DNA of 64,000 nucleotides, from contig NZ_CP119107.1 of assembly GCF_029094525.1 (NCBI RefSeq), positions 1,426,001 to 1,490,000 of the forward strand. The letters are read 5' to 3'. The first letter of the stretch is position 1, and each line of letters begins with the position of its first letter. The notes below the pieces were generated by a model, which saw nothing but the letters and a program-made list of their open reading frames with translations, had not been told where the DNA came from and searched no databases. This stretch comes from Pullulanibacillus sp. KACC 23026 (lineage in GTDB: Bacteria > Bacillota > Bacilli > Bacillales > Sporolactobacillaceae). Made by a program: the position numbers and the translations under genes. This document shows positions 25,252 to 32,780 of the stretch, piece after piece.

Positions 25252-25461
25252 TTACCGTTCTTCCTCATCAAGTAAATGACCCCATAATTCTTCAACTGTC
25301 GTATTTAACACTCTTGCCAATCTAATGGCCACTCTTAATTTTGGTTCCTTTGTTTCTCCGGAAAGTATTTTCGACATGGCGCTAGCTGATATTTTTGCTT
25401 TTTGTGCTATAAATCCTTTTCTAAGACCTTTTTCTTCGATTATTTGTGCTATCTTTGTCAT
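25252..25461 (-). CDS. Xre-family transcriptional regulator
   Basis: A 69-residue single-domain lambda-repressor-like protein with a textbook helix-turn-helix (RKGFIAQKAKISASAMSKIL) and LARVLNTTVEELWG at the end. It has no C-terminal cleavage or oligomerisation domain. ATG 25461 is chosen because AGGTGATGAA lies eight bases upstream; in-frame ATG 25470 and GTG 25473 exist. It diverges from the FtsK gene and may control the intergenic region between them and the palindromes at 24.8 kb. Confidence 0.85.
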   Translation of the reverse strand: MTKIAQIIEEKGLRKGFIAQKAKISASAMSKILSGETKEPKLRVAIRLARVLNTTVEELWGHLLDEEER

Positions 25462-25473
25462 CGTATTCATCAC

Positions 25474-25725
25474 CTATTTATCTATTCTTCAAAAAAACAG
25501 TAAGTCCTTTATTTATTTTTTGAAGTGGACATGCAATATTTTAAAACATTGGGCGTAGTATTTAACAAAGGCAACGATAAAAGAATAATCTATTGGTTTT
25601 TCTAGCGGATCTATTGTTATTGGCAGTATGCCTTTCCTGTTAAATTAGCAAAAGGAATAGTATTGGCAGTATTCTTTTTCAGACCAACTATTTCTAAAGA
25701 AATACTCTTCGAGGAGGTGGGCCAG
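25474..25725. promoter_or_regulatory. Divergent regulatory region between xre and ftsK-like genes
   Basis: This intergenic stretch of about 250 bases contains a ten-base inverted repeat CTTCAAAAAA/TTTTTTGAAG (25487-25496, 25516-25525) near the xre start and two exact copies of TATTGGCAGTAT (25618-25629, 25661-25672) in the same orientation, 43 bases apart. They are candidate binding sites for Xre or for the replication-relaxation protein. Confidence 0.5.
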
Positions 25726-26994
25726 ATGTTCGCTGCTTTATCAACTGTGGTGATGGGTTCTGTGGCCGGGTATTCGTTTTTAAAATCTCGAACTAATCCA
25801 ATGTCTGATGCTGACAAAATCAATCGCATTTTTTTAAACTCAGGTCTATATGTCACAGAAAATAAAAAGCTAAAGAACATCCGATTATTCAAAAAGCGAA
25901 AAATCGAAAATGGAGTGGAATACGTTTTTCAACTTCCCTTAGGAATGCCATTCAAAGAAGTAGAAAATCACAAGAACGTCATTCAAGATGGTTTAAATGT
26001 CAAAGGCTTTGTCATCCTTAGTTTTCGTGATTTTAAACAGATAAATTGGAGGAAAAACCCCATTCCACAGATTAGGAAGCTGTTAGACAAGAAACTAAAA
26101 GCCATTAAAGAAGTGGAATTAGAGTTTGATGGGATGTTAAAGGTTCGAGTTTATGAAGATCTGTTATCTGAGCGGATAGATTGGGAGGATTCACTCCTTG
26201 GTAAATCATGGTCAATTCCTGTAGGAATGACACGGAATGGAATGATCTATCACGATTTTGAAGAACTTCCACACTTATTAGTGGCCGGTTCTACTGGTTA
26301 TGGAAAGAGTCAGTTTCTCAAAATGATGATAACATCGTTAGTCATGCAAGAAGGCAATAATGTGGAATTCACACTTATTGATCTAAAAGGTGGTACGGCA
26401 TTCCAAAGGTTTAAGGATTTAAGGCAGGTTAAACATTATGGGAAATCTCCTGAGGATGCTTCAAAAGTCCTTCCGAGTATTCAAAAGGGGATGAACGAAA
26501 AACTTGAATGGATTGTGGATAAAGGCTTTGAGGATGTGAACGAGGCCGGCGATCCTAAGAGGCATTTCATCTTCATTGATGAAGCTGCCGACATAGCAGA
26601 TGATAAAGACGCAATGGAGATTGTAAAGGATATAGCTAGGCGCGGCCGAGCTGCTGGTTATCGTTTGATTTATGCGACTCAATATCCCACAACGGAAACG
26701 ATACCTTCACAGGTTAAGAGAAATATAGTTTCCCGGATCAGCTTTGTTTTGGATACAAACACAGCATCAAGGGCCGTTCTCGACGACGGAGGCGCTGAAG
26801 AGCTCCCAGACATAAAAGGAAGAGCCATTTATAAGCGACTCAAAAAGCAGATTGTGCAAACCCCTTATATCACGAACTCACAGATTGAGGAGCGCGTTAG
26901 TCCACACATCACGATTAGACCGAGGAGTGAAAATGATGAATCCCTATCACTTGATAAAGAGGCAGAGGACGGAAGCTATACTATCGAGTCTTGA
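25726..26994 (+). CDS. FtsK/SpoIIIE-type ATPase
   Basis: A 422-residue P-loop ATPase of the FtsK/HerA DNA translocase or coupling protein group. Walker A is GSTGYGKS (residues about 188-195), Walker B is FIFIDEAAD (about 280-288), and RGRAAGYRLIYATQYP contains the expected sensor. The N-terminal 25 residues form a hydrophobic helix. It is shorter than cellular SpoIIIE and lacks the gamma DNA-reading domain. ATG 25726 is selected with GAGGAGGTGG seven bases upstream. Bacillus phages of the Wbeta/Gamma type carry similar genes after the lysin. Confidence 0.88.
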   Translation: MFAALSTVVMGSVAGYSFLKSRTNPMSDADKINRIFLNSGLYVTENKKLKNIRLFKKRKIENGVEYVFQLPLGMPFKEVENHKNVIQDGLNVKGFVILSFRDFKQINWRKNPIPQIRKLLDKKLKAIKEVELEFDGMLKVRVYEDLLSERIDWEDSLLGKSWSIPVGMTRNGMIYHDFEELPHLLVAGSTGYGKSQFLKMMITSLVMQEGNNVEFTLIDLKGGTAFQRFKDLRQVKHYGKSPEDASKVLPSIQKGMNEKLEWIVDKGFEDVNEAGDPKRHFIFIDEAADIADDKDAMEIVKDIARRGRAAGYRLIYATQYPTTETIPSQVKRNIVSRISFVLDTNTASRAVLDDGGAEELPDIKGRAIYKRLKKQIVQTPYITNSQIEERVSPHITIRPRSENDESLSLDKEAEDGSYTIES

Positions 26995-27523
26995 TCAGCT
27001 TGATTTTTTAACCAGGTCCCAACTTCAGAGGCTACACAATTTGGGAGGTAACCGAAATGCGAACCGAATATTAAAGGATTTATCTAATTATCTATTGGAT
27101 TTTAGAAATGGAATGGAGAAGGTTTACTATTTAAACCAGGAAGGATGTTCGTTTGTAAATAGCAAAAAAACTAGGCATAAAAACCAGAACATTGACCACG
27201 TACTGCTAAGGAATCAGTTTTATATTTATACCGGAAAGCCTGATTCATGGCGTAACGAGGTTAAGGTGAAATTAGGAGCTTTGACAATCATTCCTGATGC
27301 CATGTTCAACGATGGAACATTTGACGTGTTCTTGGAAGTCGATATGCAGCAAACAATGCAAGAGAACGCTAATAAGGTCGCTCGTTATAAGCGTCTTAAA
27401 CAGTTCACCAAGAAGCCTTTTATGTTGGTATTTGTAACGGATTTAGAAAGTCGTAGACAAAAGTTAATAAAGCTATGCGAAGGCTTAACTTATCGTATCT
27501 ACTCAGCAAGCGAGATTATGTGA
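26936..27523 (+). CDS. Replication-relaxation-like protein
   Basis: A 195-residue protein with a winged-helix-like N-terminus (AILSSLDQLDFLTRSQLQRLHNL), RNANRILKDLSNYL, and a nuclease-like core with PDAMFNDGTFDVFLEVDMQQTM, fitting the replication-relaxation family that pairs with FtsK-type ATPases on Bacillus plasmids and phages. E and D in FLEVD with an upstream D could form a PD-(D/E)xK-like site, which is inference. It overlaps the ATPase gene by about 60 bases and has GAGGAGTGA upstream of ATG 26936 (26933 possible). Confidence 0.75.
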   Translation: MNPYHLIKRQRTEAILSSLDQLDFLTRSQLQRLHNLGGNRNANRILKDLSNYLLDFRNGMEKVYYLNQEGCSFVNSKKTRHKNQNIDHVLLRNQFYIYTGKPDSWRNEVKVKLGALTIIPDAMFNDGTFDVFLEVDMQQTMQENANKVARYKRLKQFTKKPFMLVFVTDLESRRQKLIKLCEGLTYRIYSASEIM

Positions 27524-27535
27524 GGAGTGGTCAAT

Positions 27536-27670
27536 TTGCTATCGTGGTTATTTAATTTAATGGGTGGTCAGACCATTTTAACAATTGGATTTTTGATTCT
27601 ATTTTTGCTTATTTTTAAGCCTACTCGTTGGTTTGTCATCGGTGCTTTGATTTTATCACTTTTCATATAA
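27536..27670 (+). CDS. 44-residue membrane peptide
   Basis: A TTG start 12 bases after the upstream stop, with TGAGGAGTGG as ribosome binding site, gives a 44-residue peptide: a short amphipathic start (LSWLFNLMGGQ), a transmembrane helix (TILTIGFLILFLLIF), KPTRW and a second hydrophobic segment (FVIGALILSLFI). It is placed between the replication-relaxation gene and the VirB2-like gene with 12-base gaps, so it is probably part of the same operon. Confidence 0.6.
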   Translation: MLSWLFNLMGGQTILTIGFLILFLLIFKPTRWFVIGALILSLFI

Positions 27671-27682
27671 GGGGGAATCACC

Positions 27683-28108
27683 ATGGTAAGAACGCAAGTG
27701 ATCAAATTTAATGACTTTATGGCAGGTGAAAATAGACCTGAAAAGAAACATGATATTAGACCAATTATTAAATCAGCTTTGTTAGCCACAGGGACGGCGA
27801 TTATATCAATGCCTAAACATAGCTTTGCTGCAACAACCACATCCCAAGCAATTGCAGTTAACGCAGTCCCTAGTGCAGTAAAATCACAGATAGTTCATGC
27901 CTTTGATCCATTAGTCGATTTGATTGTATCGCTTTCCATTCCTATTTCATCGGTAATGATTGCAGGAGCTGCTTTAATGATTATGATTGGACAAAAGGAA
28001 AAAGGATACTCTTTACTCATGAATTGTGCGATAGGTTATTGTTTGGTTCAGATGACACCATTGTTTATTAAATTGCTCACAGGGATAGGGAGCGCAATTG
28101 TTGGATAA
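27683..28108 (+). CDS. VirB2/TrbC-like small membrane protein
   Basis: A 141-residue protein. The basic N-terminus (KKHDIRPIIKS) leads into a signal-peptide-like helix ending near HSFAATT, and two further hydrophobic helices follow (LIVSLSIPISSVMIAGAALMIM; YSLLMNCAIGYCLVQMTPLF, quoted in parts). Signal plus two helices is the topology of TrbC/VirB2 pilins of conjugation systems. The similarity is architectural only. Behind a good AAGGGGGAATCACC site. Confidence 0.55.
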   Translation: MVRTQVIKFNDFMAGENRPEKKHDIRPIIKSALLATGTAIISMPKHSFAATTTSQAIAVNAVPSAVKSQIVHAFDPLVDLIVSLSIPISSVMIAGAALMIMIGQKEKGYSLLMNCAIGYCLVQMTPLFIKLLTGIGSAIVG

Positions 28109-28191
28109 TATTTGTCACTCATTTGTTAAATAAGTTAAAATATTAGTTAACTAATAAGATGCAAATCCAAATGAAATGGGGTAAGGGATAA

Positions 28192-28551
28192 TTGGATATA
28201 ATAGAAAACAAACCGGAACAGGAACGAAAAAGGTTTTGTCAGCATTGTGGAACTAAAATTAATTATGATGCTGTTGTATGCACAAGTTGTGGAAGGCAAG
28301 TCGGAGAATTAAGAGGAAACAACCAACAGGTTATTATAAATCACACAGTTACAAATGGTACTGGTAAGCAAAAAAACAAGTGGATATCCGTATTATTATG
28401 TTTATTTCTGGGCTATCTTGGAATCCATCGCTTTTATGAAGGCAAAATAGGAACAGGTATTTTATATTTTTTAACTGGTGGGATATTTGGGATAGGTATG
28501 CTAATTGATTTCATCATTTTGTTATTTAAGCCGAATCCGTATTACGTGTAA
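28192..28551 (+). CDS. Zinc-ribbon and TM2 domain membrane protein
   Basis: A 119-residue protein. The first 45 residues hold a zinc ribbon, CQHC (residues about 15-18) and CTSC (about 32-35). The C-terminal part is a TM2 domain: KNKWISVLLCLFLGYLGIHRFYEGK, then a turn and a second helix GIGMLIDFIILLF. TM2 proteins are frequent in phages and bacteria; their role is unknown. TTG start behind GGGGTAAGGGAT. It is the last gene of the putative prophage. Confidence 0.8.
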   Translation: MDIIENKPEQERKRFCQHCGTKINYDAVVCTSCGRQVGELRGNNQQVIINHTVTNGTGKQKNKWISVLLCLFLGYLGIHRFYEGKIGTGILYFLTGGIFGIGMLIDFIILLFKPNPYYV

Positions 28552-28557
28552 AAAAGA

Positions 28558-28590
28558 ATGCTGGACCATTAAGATCCAGCATGAAAAAAA
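28558..28590. terminator. Terminator after TM2 gene
   Basis: ATGCTGGA (28558-28565) and TCCAGCAT (28575-28582) pair perfectly around a nine-base loop, with A-rich sequence on both sides and GAAAAAAATATTTTTT after it. Moderate as an intrinsic terminator. Confidence 0.6.
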
Positions 28591-28695
28591 TATTTTTTAC
28601 ACATATTTTACACAAGATAAAATAAAAACCTTAGTATTAATCGTTTTTCTTCTATTATATAACGTCCTCCTGGGACGCCATAATTCATACATAAT

Positions 28696-28722
28696 AGTCA
28701 GCCTAAGAGCTGGCTTTTTTTT
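28696..28722 (+). terminator. Rho-independent terminator
   Basis: AGTCAGC and GCTGGCT (28696-28702, 28709-28715) form a seven-base-pair stem with a CTAAGA loop, followed by eight T residues. It is the last clear signal before the probable right end of the prophage. Confidence 0.8.
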
Positions 28723-29081
28723 GATTGTTTGATTGAATCCAGGCTCAGCTGGATGGAGACACTTGAATTATCATCTGTGAGTTTGCCTCGCAGACTGCCT
28801 TCCACGGTAAAGGATCAAGAAGGCGGTCGAACGGCCTGTGGGAAAGAAGAGGGAGTTGGCCTCTCCTGGGACAACCTAGTATAAAATTGTGTCTTTTTTT
28901 ATTTTTAGAAAATCTAAGAAGGCACATTTTTCTTGTGACACAAATAAGCAAGGAACTGACGAGCAAAGATAATCCAATCAACTTATAGAAAAACAGGTGA
29001 TCTTGATGTGAAACGAGGTGCAAAGTTAATTGTCGATCAAAAACCTAAGTAAATGACATTATTTTTAAAAGCCTATCTGAT
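28723..29081. other. Intergenic region with stem-rich segment, possible prophage end
   Basis: No convincing gene. Between 28741 and 28900 there are several nested complementary segments: CTGTGAG/CTCGCAG (28775-28781, 28787-28793), a CCTTCCACGG...CCTGTGGGAAAG pair (28798-28846) enclosing AGGC...GCCT (28821-28837). This looks more like a structured RNA or its remnant than random sequence, but I do not recognise a known class. A TTTTTTTA tract follows near 28895. The right attachment site probably lies here; it cannot be fixed without the left end. Confidence 0.4.
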
Positions 29082-29852
29082 CTAATCAGTAGGCTTAATT
29101 TTTTTCCATACATACCATGGTAATTTATAATCCATTTTCTTACCTTGTTTACTATTTTTATCTGTTACTATCCAATTTCCATCTTTCTTTTGTAATTTAT
29201 AAATTACATTGGTGCCATCCGATTTTTTAAAGAGCATATAACCTGTATTGCCTTTAATAAAGGTTACAGGGTCAATAACATTTTTGTTTGGTATCTTTCT
29301 CTCTGGTAACAAAAAGTTAGTTGCTATTTCTTCTGCAATAGTAAAAAGGGGTTTAAACTCATTATTTAGTTCTGCTTGATAGTGCAACTGATTGTATCTA
29401 TAGGAGGAGTAAGACTCTAGATTTAAATTAAAAGACTGCTTTATATCTGAAAGTGTTGCTTTATAAAAGTCATTTATTTCCTTTTCAACTTTATCTCCCT
29501 TATGGTTAAAGCTAATTGTTTTAACTCCAAAAGGGCTTACTTTAAAAGTCATGGTTTCCTTACCATAAGGAGGAGCATGGGCATGTTCAAATGTTGTGAC
29601 TTGGATTTCTGCAATAAAGCCAAAACCTCCCTCATGCTCTCTTTTAATGTTCAGTATTTTAGCATCATATAAACCAAATTGCTTATGATAGCCATAGTAA
29701 TTAACAATGTTCTCCTCTATAGAAGGCAAAAGTGTTGTAAGTAAAGTATCATAAATAATTTTATAATCAGGTTGATCACTCTGGGCATGGATTTTATTAG
29801 GAATCATTAAGAAAGTCATTATAGCAATTAAAACCAAAATTAATTTCTTCAT
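29082..29852 (-). CDS. DUF3888 exported protein
   Basis: A 256-residue protein with a clear signal peptide (MKKLILVLIAIMTFLMIPNKIHA, cleavage near HAQS). The mature part shows the DUF3888 pattern: a TLLPSIEENIVNYYGYHKQFGLYDAKIL region, then IKREHEGGFGFIAEIQVTTF and HAPPYGKETMTFKV (quoted in parts). The function of this family, common in Bacillaceae, is unknown; the protein acts outside the cytoplasm. It converges with the prophage end and may mark host chromosome. Confidence 0.8.
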   Translation of the reverse strand: MKKLILVLIAIMTFLMIPNKIHAQSDQPDYKIIYDTLLTTLLPSIEENIVNYYGYHKQFGLYDAKILNIKREHEGGFGFIAEIQVTTFEHAHAPPYGKETMTFKVSPFGVKTISFNHKGDKVEKEINDFYKATLSDIKQSFNLNLESYSSYRYNQLHYQAELNNEFKPLFTIAEEIATNFLLPERKIPNKNVIDPVTFIKGNTGYMLFKKSDGTNVIYKLQKKDGNWIVTDKNSKQGKKMDYKLPWYVWKKIKPTD

Positions 29853-29987
29853 GGGGTAACAAGCCTTTCAAAACTCTTTTTTAATATAACTTGTACTATG
29901 AAAAGAAAATTTATCAAGAGTTTTAGAGGGTTGGGGTAAAACGGTCCTGAAATGAAGTAGCTGGTTCATTTTTTAATAAAGCCAAAA

Positions 29988-31422
29988 TCAATTTGGTGTA
30001 TTGGAGCCTTCATCGCACGAAAAGTGTGCTCCGTTCCCGCTTCGATTTTGTGTGTTGGAGCGCCCATCGCACACAAAGTGCAGCCGCTCCGCTTCGATTT
30101 TGTGTATTGGAGCCCCCATCACACACAAAGGGCTCCCGCCTAGCTTTGATTTTGTGTGTTGGAGCACCCATCACACACAAAGTGCAGCCGCTCCGCCTGA
30201 TATTGGTGTATTGGAGCGCCCATCACACACAAAGTGCAGCCGCTCCGCCTCGATTTTGTGTGTTGGAGCGCCCATCGCACACAAAGTGCTCCCACCCCGC
30301 CTTGATTTTGTGTATTGGAGCCTTCATCACACATAAATGGGTCCCGCCCCGCCAAGTTTGTGTGTATTGGAGCCTTCATCCCACGAAAAGTGCTCCGCTC
30401 CCGCTTCGATTGTGTGTGTTGGAGCGCCCATCGCACGAAAAGTGCTCCCGACATGCCTCGATTTTGTGTATTGGAGCCTTCATCACACATAAATGGGTCC
30501 CGCCAAGCCTAGTTTTTGTGTGTTGGAGCCTTCATCACACATAAATGGGTCCCGCCCCGCCAAGTTTTTGTGTATTGGAGCCTTCATCACACATAAATGG
30601 GTCCCGCCAAGCCAAGTTTTTGTGTATTGGAGCCTTCATCACACATAAATGGGTCCCGCCAAGCCTAGTTTTTGTGTGTTGGAGCCTTCATCACACATAA
30701 ATGGGTCCCGCTAAGCCAAGTTTGTGTGTATTGGAGCCTTCATCCCACGAAAAGTGCTCCGCTCCCGCTTCGATTGTGTGTGTTGGAGCGCCCATCGCAC
30801 GAAAAGTGCTCCCGACATGCCTCGATTTTGTGTATTGGAGCCTTCATCACACATAAATGGGTCCCGCCAAGCCTAGTTTTTGTGTGTTGGAGCCTTCATC
30901 ACACATAAATGGGTCCCGCCAAGCCTAGTTTTTGTGTATTGGAGCCTTCATCACACATAAATGGGTCCCGCCAAGCCAAGTTTTTGTGTGTTGGAGCCTT
31001 CATCACACATAAATGGGTCCCGCCCCGCCAAGTTTTTGTGTATTGGAGCCTTCATCACACATAAATGGGTCCCGCCAAGCCAAGTTTGTGTGTATTGGAG
31101 CCTTCATCACACATAAATGGGTCCCGCCAAGCCAAGTTTTTGTGTGTTGGAGCCTTCATCACACATAAACGGGTCCCGCCAAGCCAAGTTTTTGTGTGTT
31201 GGAGCCTTCATCACACACAAATGGCTCCCGCCAAGCCAAGTTTTTGTGTGTTGGAGCCCCCATCGCACGAAAAGTGCTCCGTTCCCGCCTTGATTTTGTG
31301 TATTGGAGCGCCCATCCCACGAAAAGTGCTCCCGCCCCGCCTCGATTTTGTGTATTGGAGCGTGCAACACCCACAAAAGGCTCTGCTCCACCTCAATTGG
31401 GGCACCCATCACACACAAAAAA
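29988..31422. repeat. 52-bp tandem repeat array, about 27 units
   Basis: The landmark TTGGAG recurs at 30001, 30055 and then exactly every 52 bases to 31355, followed by a decayed unit. Each unit carries a T-rich TTTTGTGTRTTGGAGC block and a variable GC-rich half. The units fall into subtypes (for example TTCATCACACATAAATGGG and CCATCGCACGAAAAGTGC). A seven-unit block is duplicated: about 180 bases from 30367 are repeated nearly exactly at 30731, 364 bases away. TTTGTGTG and CACACAAA inside many units can form a hairpin. All open frames across it are by-products of the repeat. Confidence 0.95.
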
Positions 31423-31515
31423 GACGCCGTTTTCAAAGATTTCCAATTTTTTTACATATAAATCTTTATCATTGGGGAGGATTAAAATAAATTAGACGTT
31501 GATGGAGGAAAGAAG

Positions 31516-32526
31516 ATGAAGGATGGGAAACAAATTCGACTCACCTCGGCAGAACTGGGTCAGCTTTGGACGCAGTACATGAATGAGAGCGCAAGTAATT
31601 GTATGCTTACTTATTTTTTGAATAAAGCTGAGGATGAAGAAATTAGCTCTGTCATTGGCCGCGCCTTGGAATTATCTCAATCTCATTTAAAGAAGATCAC
31701 TAAGATTTTAACAGAGGAACAAAATACGATCCCTCATGGTTTTAAACTGGGTGAAGATGTCGATGAACAAGCCCCAAGACTGTATTCCGATGCGTTTGTA
31801 TTAAATTTTATACATAATATGTCTAAAATTGGTTTGCTGGGCTACGCACATAGTTTATCTGTATCAGTGAGGGAGGATATTACAGCTTACTTTTCAGAAT
31901 GTATGATAGAGACAATCCAATGTTATAAAATTGCAAAGGATTTATTATTATCTAAAGGACTGTACATAAGGGCTCCTTATTTGCCAAATTTGGAGGAGGT
32001 TGAGTACGTTCAAAAACTAGGATTTATGATTGACTTGTTTGGGGATAAGAGGCCGTTACAAGCATTGGAGATAACCAACCTTTATACAAATATTCAAAGA
32101 AATGCTTTAGCGGCAGCTACACTGGAAGGCTTCAGTCAGGTCGCTCATGATAAGGATGTTAAGAAATTCTTTCAAAAAGGAATTGAAGTCACCAAAAAAC
32201 ATATTGCTTTATTCTCAGCAAAATTAAGGGATAGTGATTTGCCCGCTCCCATGACATGGGATTCAGATGTGACAACAAGTGCCGCTCACACTTTCTCTGA
32301 TCGAATCATGATGTTCTATATTTCGGCTTTTACTGCCCTAAGTATTGAGTATTACGGAACAAGTATAGCAGAATGTCCTAGATTCGATTTAGGACAGATG
32401 TTTAATGCATTATCGGCAGAAGTTCAGAAATACGCTGAAAGAGGGGCGACGATCATGATTCATAACAAATGGCTGGAAAAACCTCCGATGGCGCCTGACC
32501 GCAACAAATTAGCGAGTCAAAGTTAA
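31516..32526 (+). CDS. DUF3231 family protein
   Basis: A 336-residue all-helical protein made of two similar halves of about 165 residues, each a four-helix, ferritin-like bundle: LTSAELGQLWTQYMNESASNCML near the N-terminus, and ALEITNLYTNIQRNALAAATLEGF in the second half. This duplication is typical of the DUF3231 family of spore-forming Firmicutes, whose role is unknown. ATG follows GATGGAGGAAAGAAG. It stands alone after the tandem array. Confidence 0.8.
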   Translation: MKDGKQIRLTSAELGQLWTQYMNESASNCMLTYFLNKAEDEEISSVIGRALELSQSHLKKITKILTEEQNTIPHGFKLGEDVDEQAPRLYSDAFVLNFIHNMSKIGLLGYAHSLSVSVREDITAYFSECMIETIQCYKIAKDLLLSKGLYIRAPYLPNLEEVEYVQKLGFMIDLFGDKRPLQALEITNLYTNIQRNALAAATLEGFSQVAHDKDVKKFFQKGIEVTKKHIALFSAKLRDSDLPAPMTWDSDVTTSAAHTFSDRIMMFYISAFTALSIEYYGTSIAECPRFDLGQMFNALSAEVQKYAERGATIMIHNKWLEKPPMAPDRNKLASQS

Positions 32527-32734
32527 AAAGTAACACCAGGTTCCTTTTTTAGGTGACAGGTCTCTTCCTCTAGAAAAGGATCTGCACACAATCTGCCAAG
32601 ACATCGGTATTTCAAAAATTGTTTTTTCCAAGGGGCTGTATTTGAAAAAACGTAACTTGCCATCAGGACTTTTATGTGACGACCTTTAACTAGAGGCTGT
32701 CGGTTCTAATGGAAGCGTTCTGATCGTCTAAAAA

Positions 32735-32770
32735 AACGGCTCCTATGCGCTGCGCTGCATAAAAGCCGTT
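32735..32770 (-). terminator. Terminator of the MFS gene
   Basis: AACGGCT (32735-32741) pairs with AGCCGTT (32764-32770), with ATGC/GCAT extending the stem inside. On the minus strand it ends in TTTTTTTAGACG. Confidence 0.75.
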
Positions 32771-32780
32771 GCAAAATGAG

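Noticed and set aside
28745-29023. 92-residue minus-strand frame in the intergenic region.
   Set aside because: No ribosome binding site, no family resemblance, and it overlaps the stem-rich segment.
29988-31422. CRISPR array.
   Set aside because: The whole 52-base unit repeats without unique spacers, and no cas genes are nearby.
29993-31495. Several long open frames on both strands across the 52-bp array (for example a 183-residue + frame).
   Set aside because: They arise because each 52-base unit lacks stops in some frames; they have no ribosome binding site, overlap one another and encode only repeat-derived sequence.
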